A stretch of 5,138 bases of DNA from an uncultured Saprospiraceae bacterium. Its GTDB lineage: Bacteria > Bacteroidota > Bacteroidia > Chitinophagales > Saprospiraceae. This document shows, piece after piece, positions 1-5,138 of the stretch. Numbering within the stretch: position 1 is the first letter of the stretch; every line of letters starts with the position of its first letter. Where the stretch lies: contig CAKZLT010000245.1 in assembly GCA_937127195.1 (NCBI GenBank), forward strand, positions 1 through 5,138, given 5' to 3'. Below the pieces are notes generated by a model. That model had not been told where the DNA came from, searched no databases, and was given only the letters and a program-made list of their open reading frames with translations. A program made the position numbers and the translations under genes.

Positions 1-50
1 AAGGATTTTATGTGATTTGCCTAAAATTTTACTTTTCTTCAAATAATATA

Positions 51-134
51 GTTGCTGGATTCTAGCTGCTTGTTTCTAGTTTCTGCTGCGGCTGTTAATC
101 GAAACAGCGGCAGCAGAAACTAGAATCTAGCAAC
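51..134. repeat. Long bulged palindrome downstream of rnz
   Basis: This imperfect inverted repeat can fold into one long hairpin. Outer arms 51-65 and 120-134 give 15 pairs with one G-T wobble. Arms 80-89 and 110-119 give ten more pairs, and 91-96 with 103-108 give six after a G-G mismatch. The loop is 97-102 (AATCGA). The left arm carries an unpaired 14-nt segment (66-79) ending in TTCTAG, the same hexamer that ends the outer arm at 60-65, so the asymmetry looks like a duplication within one arm. It lies 73 bp past the rnz stop and has no adjoining T-tract, so it is not a typical intrinsic terminator. It may be a REP-like dispersed repeat or stabilise the rnz 3' end. The rest of 1-207 shows no coding potential or other structure. 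Confidence 0.75.
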
Positions 135-207
135 CTAATCAGGTTAAAGTAAATGATATTTTGAATGACCACGCAAAATCATAAAGAGTCTTTTGATTCC
201 AGAAATA

Positions 208-1134
208 CTATTCTCCAATTACAAAAGTCTTCTTTTCTTCTGCTACTTCCGTATTCTTAAAAACAGTTTTGGCTTCTTCTGCTAGAGCTTCCAAATCAGT
301 ATAGCGAGATGAAAAATGCCCCAATATTAATTTTTTAGCTTTTGCTTTTTTTGCAATTGTTGCAGCTTCTATTGTGTTAGAATGCCCTTTTTTACTAGCA
401 TCAATACCATCTTCTTGATTAAAAGTGGCTTCATGATATAGTAAATCTACATTTTTAATAATCGGAATAATCGGTAAATGATAAGCCGTATCCGAACAGA
501 AAGCGTAAGAACGCGGTGCAGGAGGTGCGAAGGTTAATTCCTTGTTTTTGATAACTTTGCCTTCTGGCGTTTTGAAAAAACCACCGTTTTTGATGGCGGG
601 AATTGCTTGAAAAGGAATATTGTATTCCGCAATTTTGGACTTTATCATCTTTCGCGGTTGTTCTTTTTCTTTAAAAAGAAAGCCCGTTGTTGGTATTTCA
701 CCATGTTTCAAAGGAATAGTAAAGACTTCAATATCGGCGTTGTCTAATATTTTTTTGCTTTTTTTGGCAGTTGTTTCATGAAAATGAAGCGGAAATAAAA
801 AAGGTCCAGCCAAAGATATTTTAGCTTCTAACTCAATCAACTCTTGCAATCCCGTAGGACAATGAATGTGCAAAGGCGTAGTTCTGCGTGCCATTCGGTA
901 AGAACCGAGTAAGCCGAAAAGTCCAAAATAGTGGTCGCCATGCAAATGACTAATAAATATATGGTCAATTTTCATGCGTTTGATACCCAATTCATTAAAT
1001 CGAATTTGCGTGCCTTCTCCACAATCGACCAAATATAATCGCTCATTGATATTCAGAATTTGGCTAGTTGGAAGCCGTCCTTTTGATGGGAAAGGGGTTG
1101 TATTACCAAGTATGGTTAGTTCGAAGCGCATCAT
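208..1134 (-). CDS. rnz: Ribonuclease Z (tRNA 3' endonuclease), short form
   Basis: This cytoplasmic metallo-beta-lactamase-fold endonuclease cuts pre-tRNA just after the discriminator base so that the CCA end can be added. The 308-residue length is normal for the short bacterial form. The N-terminus ELTILGNTTPFPS and the DCGEGTQIR segment (37-45) are typical of the family. All seven expected zinc ligands are visible: the HxHxDH motif H63, H65, D67, H68 (SHLHGDH), H144 in PLKHGE, D215 in CSDT, and H273 in GHFSSRY. Residues 155-196 are a Lys-rich insertion at the position of the flexible arm that holds tRNA. Two consecutive ATG codons open the gene (1132-1134 and 1129-1131); either could start, and no Shine-Dalgarno precedes them, only an A/T-rich stretch. 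The STAS gene lies upstream on the same strand, but a terminator and a palindromic element separate them, so rnz probably has its own promoter. I found no clear match to the Bacteroidota promoter consensus there. Confidence 0.97.
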   Translation of the reverse strand: MMRFELTILGNTTPFPSKGRLPTSQILNINERLYLVDCGEGTQIRFNELGIKRMKIDHIFISHLHGDHYFGLFGLLGSYRMARRTTPLHIHCPTGLQELIELEAKISLAGPFLFPLHFHETTAKKSKKILDNADIEVFTIPLKHGEIPTTGFLFKEKEQPRKMIKSKIAEYNIPFQAIPAIKNGGFFKTPEGKVIKNKELTFAPPAPRSYAFCSDTAYHLPIIPIIKNVDLLYHEATFNQEDGIDASKKGHSNTIEAATIAKKAKAKKLILGHFSSRYTDLEALAEEAKTVFKNTEVAEEKKTFVIGE

Positions 1135-1175
1135 TTGAATTTTATTAAGAAAAGAGAATTTTTAATAATATTCTT

Positions 1176-1321
1176 CACACTACTGTACATTTTAGATTTA
1201 ACCTCCCTTAATCCCTCCGAAGGAGGGAAATGTAGTAGCGTGTTTTCTCTTCTTCGGAGGGATTAAGGGAGGTCAAAAATCAAGTAGAATAACTAGATTT
1301 ACAAAAATGTATAGTAGTATG
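1176..1321. mobile_element. MITE-like palindromic element with 9-bp flanking duplication
   Basis: This 146-bp non-coding element lies between rnz and the STAS gene. Its ends are inverted repeats: 1176-1193 (CACACTACTGTACATTTT) matches the reverse complement of 1304-1321 at 16 of 18 positions. Immediately outside, AATATTCTT occurs as a direct repeat at 1167-1175 and 1322-1330, which looks like a 9-bp target-site duplication. Inside is a second, perfect 22-bp inverted repeat (see the entry at 1201-1273). There is no transposase or open reading frame, so any movement would depend on an enzyme encoded elsewhere. The sequence features are seen directly; calling it a miniature inverted-repeat transposable element is inference, because no second copy is in the window. 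The element lies 42 bp upstream of the rnz start, so it could affect rnz transcription. Confidence 0.65.
1201..1273. repeat. Perfect 22-bp inverted repeat, core of the element
   Basis: Arms 1201-1222 and 1252-1273 are exact reverse complements over 22 bp, separated by 29 bp. The left arm is pyrimidine-rich (ACCTCCCTTAATCCCTCC...). It overlaps a second, smaller hairpin: 1212-1218 (TCCCTCC) pairs with 1222-1228 (GGAGGGA) across a GAA loop. The two folds use the same left-arm bases and exclude each other. These are the most GC-rich bases in the gap. No T-tract follows on either strand, so termination is possible but not shown. Confidence 0.85.
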
Positions 1322-1353
1322 AATATTCTTTTTTAATGGGAACATCTTTTAAT

Positions 1354-1408
1354 AAAAAAATGAGAAATATAGTTACAAAGAAAAAATTCTTTGAATCTAC
1401 ATTTCTCA
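1354..1408 (-). terminator. Rho-independent terminator of the STAS gene
   Basis: On the minus strand, 65 bp past the STAS stop codon, a hairpin is followed at once by a run of seven T. The outer stem is 1361-1368 with 1401-1408 (eight pairs), the inner stem is 1376-1382 with 1387-1393 (seven perfect pairs, four-base loop), and the section between is partly paired. The T-tract corresponds to the seven A at 1354-1360. The stem is AT-rich and therefore weaker than a textbook terminator, but its position, orientation and T-tract fit. It implies that most STAS transcripts end before rnz. Confidence 0.7.
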
Positions 1409-1445
1409 TTCTCAAAAATAGAAATCAACAATCAAAAGAATTATC

Positions 1446-1473
1446 AATTGTCCATTATTAATTGTCTATTATT
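1446..1473. repeat. Two tandem copies of a 14-bp unit at the STAS stop codon
   Basis: AATTGTCCATTATT (1446-1459) is followed directly by AATTGTCTATTATT (1460-1473), 13 of 14 bases identical. The second copy overlaps the last base of the STAS stop codon. This is probably replication slippage in AT-rich spacer DNA; no function is evident. Confidence 0.7.
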
Positions 1474-1859
1474 TAAGCGTTATCACTATCTGCTGCGCCT
1501 GCATTTTCTTCTGCTTGTGCTTCTAATAAGGCACTAACACTTTGCTCTACATTAGGAATAACGTGAATTACAGAGTCTAATCTAGAGATTTCAATTAATT
1601 TCTTTACGCTATCATGTACGATGCCCGTCAAAACGAACATTCCGTCAGCCGACCATAAGCGGTTTGCTGTCAAAATGGCACTCAAACCAGAAGAATCTAC
1701 ATATTTGACAGGAGTCAAATTAAGAATAAGATTTTTTATTCCTTCATTTTTCAAGATAACGAACTCTGATTTTAAGCTAGGAGCCATCAAAGAATTTAAG
1801 TTATCTTCCTGTAATTCAAGTATGGTATAGTTTTCTTGCTTATCAATGCTATATTTCAT
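1473..1859 (-). CDS. STAS-domain protein, anti-sigma-factor-antagonist type
   Basis: This is a 128-residue cytoplasmic protein made of one STAS domain (about residues 3-108) and a short Ala/Glu/Asp-rich tail (113-128). The segment VKYVDSSGLSAIL (51-63) holds the DSSG motif (D55-G58) that in SpoIIAA/RsbV-type antagonists carries the regulatory phosphoserine; both serines, S56 and S57, are present, so the switch looks intact. In known systems the unphosphorylated form binds a GHKL-type anti-sigma kinase, and a PP2C phosphatase resets it. Neither partner is encoded here, so the target is unknown and may not be a sigma factor. There are no membrane segments, so this is not a sulfate-transporter STAS tail. 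The ATG at 1857-1859 is supported by an AGAAGG sequence just upstream. The gene is followed by its own terminator and is divergent from clpC. I recall similar small STAS genes beside rnz in Bacteroidota, but this is unverified. Confidence 0.92.
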   Translation of the reverse strand: MKYSIDKQENYTILELQEDNLNSLMAPSLKSEFVILKNEGIKNLILNLTPVKYVDSSGLSAILTANRLWSADGMFVLTGIVHDSVKKLIEISRLDSVIHVIPNVEQSVSALLEAQAEENAGAADSDNA

Positions 1860-1865
1860 ATTATA

Positions 1866-1871
1866 CCTTCT
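1866..1871 (-). promoter_or_regulatory. Shine-Dalgarno-like site of the STAS gene
   Basis: On the minus strand AGAAGG ends six bases before the ATG (AGAAGGTATAATATG). The other two genes of the window have no comparable purine-rich site, in line with the weak use of Shine-Dalgarno pairing in Bacteroidota. It supports this start codon. Confidence 0.55.
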
Positions 1872-1931
1872 TTTATTGTATTTATCGGTTTTTTGTATGT
1901 AAAATGTTGTATTTTAATCTATTATATGTAG

Positions 1932-1939
1932 CAAATCTA
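1932..1939 (-). promoter_or_regulatory. Candidate -7 element of a Bacteroidota promoter for the STAS gene
   Basis: On the minus strand TAGATTTG matches the Bacteroidota -7 consensus TAnnTTTG in all fixed positions. It would give a 5' leader of roughly 65 nt. The nearest upstream TTTG lies about 25 bp away, farther than the usual spacing to the -33 element, so the promoter is only a candidate. Confidence 0.35.
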
Positions 1940-1970
1940 CAAAATAAATACGATGATTAACTTACAAACG

Positions 1971-2004
1971 GATTACGAAAATAATGATTATTTTCTTTGT
2001 AATC
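1971..2004. repeat. Small hairpin between the divergent STAS and clpC genes
   Basis: GATTAC (1971-1976) pairs with GTAATC (1999-2004), and AAAATAAT (1978-1985) is mirrored by ATTATTTT (1987-1994), with a few unpaired bases between the two stems. It lies just upstream of the candidate STAS promoter, where an operator could be, but most of it is A/T only and could be chance. No T-tract follows on either strand. Confidence 0.45.
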
Positions 2005-2212
2005 GCGCTAAAGATAAAAAAATGGTGTGAAACGAGATAAATTGTTTTGGCATTATTTTTAACACCTTTAAAGTAATATAGATATTTAGGGTAATAAAAG
2101 ACCTATATTTTAGTTTTTTTACCAATTCTACCAAAAGTGTTTTTAGAAACTGAGATTAGATAAGGCTTTTAATTTAGCTTTTTGTGAAACATCAGTTAGA
2201 AAAATAAAAATA

Positions 2213-2373
2213 AGGGAGTAGGCAAAAAATAATCTACCAGTCTAACTTATTGTTTTTCATTTATACTGCGTTAAAAATACTCGCCTTAGCGATGCTAGGA
2301 CTGCGTTTTTTGCCTTGTCTAAATAAAAAAACAATGACGTTCTTTGTGGTAGGTTATTTATTGCCTACTCCCT
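2213..2373. mobile_element. Second MITE-like palindromic element, unrelated to the first
   Basis: This is a 161-bp non-coding element with terminal inverted repeats of 27 bp: 2213-2239 matches the reverse complement of 2347-2373 at 25 of 27 positions, with ends AGGGAGTAGGCAA and TTGCCTACTCCCT. Pairing continues inside between 2249-2263 and 2320-2335 (ATTGTTTTT...ATTTA). The centre carries ACTGCGTT twice in direct orientation (2265-2272 and 2300-2307) and a small hairpin around CTTAGC-GAT-GCTAGG. It shares no sequence with the element at 1176-1321. I see no clear target-site duplication in the AT-rich flanks, and it encodes no transposase. It begins 446 bp upstream of the clpC start and ends 286 bp before it. 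That it is a dispersed mobile or repeat element is inferred from structure alone. Confidence 0.65.
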
Positions 2374-2658
2374 AACCAAGGAAGACAATTTAAGACTTAT
2401 CAATTTTATTGATTGTATAATATAACGGATTTTGTATTAATCGTTTTTATTTACAACCAATACTTCTTATATTTCGTTAAATTAGAAAATAGCTATAATT
2501 AGAACAATTAATATTAATGATTGAATATTCTGAAAAATTGGGATATTATTTTTTTTGAGTAAAAAGTGGTTTCATTAATATGTCGAAATATGTTTTTGGT
2601 GTTTTTATAAAAAAGCACACAGGAATTAAATTTTAATGATTTTTAGACATTGAGTATT
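2374..2658 (+). promoter_or_regulatory. clpC upstream region, promoter not pinpointed
   Basis: The clpC promoter should lie in these 285 bp, but I find no full match to TAnnTTTG with a correctly spaced TTG element. Near matches are TATATTTC (2468-2475) and TATGTTTT (2589-2596). There is no CIRCE-like HrcA operator and no CtsR-type heptad repeat. Two minor palindromes occur: ATCAAT-TTT-ATTGAT (2399-2413) and ATTAATATTAAT (2507-2518). The bases before the clpC ATG contain no Shine-Dalgarno. Confidence 0.35.
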
Positions 2659-5138
2659 ATGAAAAAGTTTTCACCAAAGGTAAAGCAGGTGATTTCGAGA
2701 AGTAGGGAAGAAGCCGTTCGTCTAGGACATGATTACATCGGTACAGAGCATCTTTTGCTAGGTATCACCAAAGATGTAAACGAACTAGCGGTCAAGGTTT
2801 TGAATTCTCTTGATATTGATACGGCAGAATTGCGCCTATCAGTAGAAGAGGCAATTCAAGGCAAACGTTCGGCTCGCGCTACTTATAACGTCGGAAATCT
2901 TCCTCTGAATAAACAGGCGGAGAAAGTACTCAAAGTTACTTTCTTAGAAGCTCGTATGCTGAAAAGTGACGAAGTAGGCATAGAGCATTTAATGTTATCT
3001 ATTTTGAAGCATAAGGAAAACTTAGCTTCACGAATTTTACAACAATTTGATGTGGATTACGATATTTATAAAGCAGAATTAGAATATGTTCGCCATGAGA
3101 TAAAAGATGAAGCTCCTGATCAAGAGGATGCTTTTGATAATGATGAAGGGCAAGGTGGTCGCTTCAGCGGCGGCGGAGGTAGTGGCAGCAGTAGCGGTCA
3201 ACAGCAGCGCAAAAGTGCTGCAAAATCACGTACTCCTGTCCTTGATAATTTTGGTCGTGATGTGTCTAAGTTAGCTGAAGAAGGCAAGTTAGATCCAATT
3301 ATTGGACGTGAAACAGAGATTGAACGTGTTTCTCAAATCTTGAGTCGCCGTAAGAAGAATAACCCTATTCTGATTGGTGAGCCAGGTGTGGGAAAAACGG
3401 CAATCGTAGAAGGTTTGGCGTTGCGTATTCATCAGCGTAAAGTATCAAGAGCGTTATTTAACAAGCGTATTGTGATGTTGGATTTGGCTGCATTGGTAGC
3501 TGGAACTAAGTATCGTGGTCAGTTTGAGGAACGCATGAAGGCAATTATGAATGAGTTGGAAAAATCGCGTGATGTGATTTTGTTCATTGACGAAATTCAT
3601 ACTATTGTTGGTGCGGGAGGTGCAACAGGTTCTTTGGATGCTTCTAATATTTTCAAGCCAGCCTTAGCGCGTGGCGAGTTACAATGTATTGGAGCTTCAA
3701 CGTTGGACGAATATCGTCAGCACATCGAAAAGGATGGCGCATTAGATAGACGTTTTCAAAAAGTAATCGTTGAGCCACCTTCGGCAGAAGAAGCAATTCA
3801 TATTTTGCATAATATCAAAGGGAAATACGAAGAATTTCACAATGTAACGTACTCGGAAGAGGCAGTAAAAGCGTGTGTGAGTTTTAGTAACCGATATATT
3901 ACAGACCGTCATTTACCAGATAAGGCGATTGATGTATTGGATGAAGTTGGTGCGCGTGTTCACTTAAAAAACATTCATGTTCCTGAGCATATTGTAGAGT
4001 TGGAAGCTAAGATTGAATCTTTGAAAGAAGAGAAAAACTTAGCAGTCAAAAACCAACAATATGAAAAAGCGGCTGATTTGCGTGATAACGAATCGAAGCT
4101 AATGCGTCAGTTGGAATACGAAAAAAATCGTTGGGAAGAGGATTCTAAAACGAAACGCTATCCCGTAGATGAAGAGGATATTGCGGAAGTTGTGGCTATG
4201 ATGACAGGTATTCCTGTGAGAAGAGTGGCTCAGAGCGAAAGTAAGAAACTCATCAAAATGGGTGATGATATTAAAAAAGCTATCATTGGACAAGATCCTG
4301 CGATTGTCAAAATAACTAAAGCAATTCAGCGTAATCGAGTTGGGTTAAAAGACCCTTCTAAACCAATCGGTTCGTTCATTTTCTTGGGGCCAACTGGTGT
4401 TGGTAAGACGGAATTGGCGAAAGCTCTAGCGCGTTATTTGTTTGACTCAGAAGATGCTTTAGTGCGAATTGATATGAGTGAATACATGGAGAAATTCTCT
4501 ATTAGTCGCTTAATCGGTGCGCCTCCAGGATATGTTGGTTACGAAGAAGGAGGACAATTGACGGAGCGTGTTCGTCGTAAGCCTTATTCGGTTATTTTGT
4601 TGGATGAGATTGAAAAAGCACATCCTGATGTGTATAATATCTTGTTGCAAGTATTGGATGATGGTCAGTTGACAGATGGTTTGGGTAGAAAGGTGGATTT
4701 CAAAAATACCTTAATCCTAATGACTTCTAATATTGGTGTGCGTCAGTTGAAAGATTTCGGTTCTGGTGTTGGTTTTGCGACTGAGTCAAGAGAAAAGTCA
4801 AAAGACGAAATGGCAAAATCTGTTATTCAGAATGCGCTACAACGTACTTTCTCACCAGAATTTTTGAATCGTATCGATGATGTCGTTATTTTCAATAGCT
4901 TAAATCAAGATGATATTTTCAAAATCATTGATATTGCTTTGAAGGACGTTTATAAGCGTTTGGAAGACATGGGATATAATTTGAAGTTGTCAGAAGAAAC
5001 GAAGAAGTTCTTGGCTGAAAAAGGATACGACCCACAATATGGTGCGCGTCCGTTGCACAGAGCTATTCAAAAATATTTAGAAGACCCGTTAGCGGAGTTC
5101 ATTCTAAATGATGAAGAAAAGAAAGGAACATTGGAAGC
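2659..5138 (+). CDS. clpC: ATP-dependent Clp protease ATP-binding subunit ClpC (3' end beyond window)
   Basis: This is a Hsp100/AAA+ unfoldase that, as a hexamer, recognises, unfolds and feeds proteins to ClpP in the cytoplasm. The visible 826 residues are open to the right edge; only the extreme C-terminus is missing. Domains: two Clp_N repeats (about 1-70 and 78-145); an acidic then Gly/Ser-rich linker (about 150-190); AAA-1 with Walker A GEPGVGKT 240-247, Walker B D311-E312, pore loop KYRG 284-287 and arginines R364/R365; a short middle domain with a UVR-like coiled coil (about 446-485); AAA-2 with Walker A GPTGVGKT 577-584, Walker B D649-E650, pore loop GYVGY 624-628, sensor-1 N691, arginine finger R738 and sensor-2 R797 in GARPLHR. 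VGF (704-706) fits the ClpP-docking loop, so a ClpP partner is expected. The short middle domain separates it from ClpB, and having a middle domain separates it from ClpA. The ATG at 2659 gives the canonical MKKFSPKVKQ start. The reading frame is intact throughout. Confidence 0.97.
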   Translation, partial: MKKFSPKVKQVISRSREEAVRLGHDYIGTEHLLLGITKDVNELAVKVLNSLDIDTAELRLSVEEAIQGKRSARATYNVGNLPLNKQAEKVLKVTFLEARMLKSDEVGIEHLMLSILKHKENLASRILQQFDVDYDIYKAELEYVRHEIKDEAPDQEDAFDNDEGQGGRFSGGGGSGSSSGQQQRKSAAKSRTPVLDNFGRDVSKLAEEGKLDPIIGRETEIERVSQILSRRKKNNPILIGEPGVGKTAIVEGLALRIHQRKVSRALFNKRIVMLDLAALVAGTKYRGQFEERMKAIMNELEKSRDVILFIDEIHTIVGAGGATGSLDASNIFKPALARGELQCIGASTLDEYRQHIEKDGALDRRFQKVIVEPPSAEEAIHILHNIKGKYEEFHNVTYSEEAVKACVSFSNRYITDRHLPDKAIDVLDEVGARVHLKNIHVPEHIVELEAKIESLKEEKNLAVKNQQYEKAADLRDNESKLMRQLEYEKNRWEEDSKTKRYPVDEEDIAEVVAMMTGIPVRRVAQSESKKLIKMGDDIKKAIIGQDPAIVKITKAIQRNRVGLKDPSKPIGSFIFLGPTGVGKTELAKALARYLFDSEDALVRIDMSEYMEKFSISRLIGAPPGYVGYEEGGQLTERVRRKPYSVILLDEIEKAHPDVYNILLQVLDDGQLTDGLGRKVDFKNTLILMTSNIGVRQLKDFGSGVGFATESREKSKDEMAKSVIQNALQRTFSPEFLNRIDDVVIFNSLNQDDIFKIIDIALKDVYKRLEDMGYNLKLSEETKKFLAEKGYDPQYGARPLHRAIQKYLEDPLAEFILNDEEKKGTLE

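Larger units (their letters stand above)
1860..2212. other. Non-coding left part of the STAS-clpC divergent region
   Basis: This very AT-rich stretch has no convincing gene. It holds the STAS ribosome binding site, the candidate promoter and the small hairpin listed separately. A weak AT-only inverted repeat (AATATAG 2075-2081 with CTATATT 2103-2109) is followed by a T-run at 2115-2121. In plus-strand orientation it could act as a poor terminator, but no plus-strand gene precedes it. The rest shows nothing I can interpret. Confidence 0.6.

Noticed and set aside
1621..1830. 69-codon open frame on the plus strand
   Set aside because: It lies wholly antisense to the well-supported STAS gene, and its translation resembles no family I recognise.
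1953..2030. 25-residue open frame on the plus strand (MINLQTDYENN...)
   Set aside because: It is very short, has no ribosome binding site, and overlaps the hairpin at 1971-2004 and the opposite-strand candidate promoter region.
2075..2121. AT-only hairpin followed by a T-run, as a plus-strand terminator
   Set aside because: The stem is only seven A/T-rich pairs with a long loop, and no plus-strand gene precedes it within the window.
51..2373. CRISPR array made of the repeated palindromes
   Set aside because: The palindromes differ in sequence, are hundreds of bases apart, and show no regular repeat-spacer pattern; no cas genes are present.
2292..2375. 27-residue open frame within the second palindromic element (MLGLRFLPCLNKK...)
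   Set aside because: It is contained in the inverted-repeat structure and ends in its terminal repeat, with no ribosome binding site. Its sequence is dictated by the repeat.
2374..2658. CIRCE or CtsR-type heat-shock operator upstream of clpC
   Set aside because: No TTAGCACTC/GAGTGCTAA inverted repeat and no tandem heptad repeat is present. CtsR control is a Firmicutes feature in any case.
4099..4293. 64-codon open frame on the minus strand
   Set aside because: It is antisense to the intact clpC middle/AAA-2 region and rich in His/Phe/Ser, as expected from the reverse reading of a coding strand.

Overview
The window is AT-rich and most likely comes from a member of the Bacteroidota, probably of the Cytophagales type. 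The clues are weak or absent Shine-Dalgarno sequences at two of three genes, a ClpC-type chaperone with an MKKFSPKVKQ start followed by a Gly/Ser-rich linker, and a short-form RNase Z next to a small STAS-domain protein. That pairing I recall from Bacteroidota but could not check. The lineage is an inference from protein flavour, not a database result.

Layout: bases 1-207 are non-coding and hold a long bulged palindrome (51-134). The minus strand then carries a complete ribonuclease Z gene (208-1134) and, upstream of it, a complete STAS-domain (anti-sigma-factor-antagonist type) gene (1473-1859). The 338-bp gap between them holds a MITE-like palindrome with an apparent 9-bp target duplication (1176-1321), a Rho-independent terminator for the STAS gene (1354-1408) and a 14-bp tandem repeat touching the STAS stop codon (1446-1473). 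An 800-bp divergent intergenic region follows (1860-2658). It holds a candidate promoter and ribosome binding site for the STAS gene, a small hairpin, and a second, unrelated MITE-like palindrome (2213-2373). From 2659 to the right edge the plus strand encodes ClpC. It is open at the window edge, with 826 residues visible, so only the extreme C-terminus is missing.

The genes do not form one pathway. RNase Z matures tRNA 3' ends, ClpC is the AAA+ unfoldase of the ClpCP protease, and the STAS protein is probably a phosphorylation-controlled switch in a partner-switching system whose kinase and phosphatase are not in this window. The terminator and the inserted element make it likely that the STAS and rnz genes are transcribed separately here.

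I see no convincing new multi-gene system. The most interesting material is non-coding: three structurally different palindromic elements, one in each intergenic gap, two of which look like small non-autonomous mobile elements.
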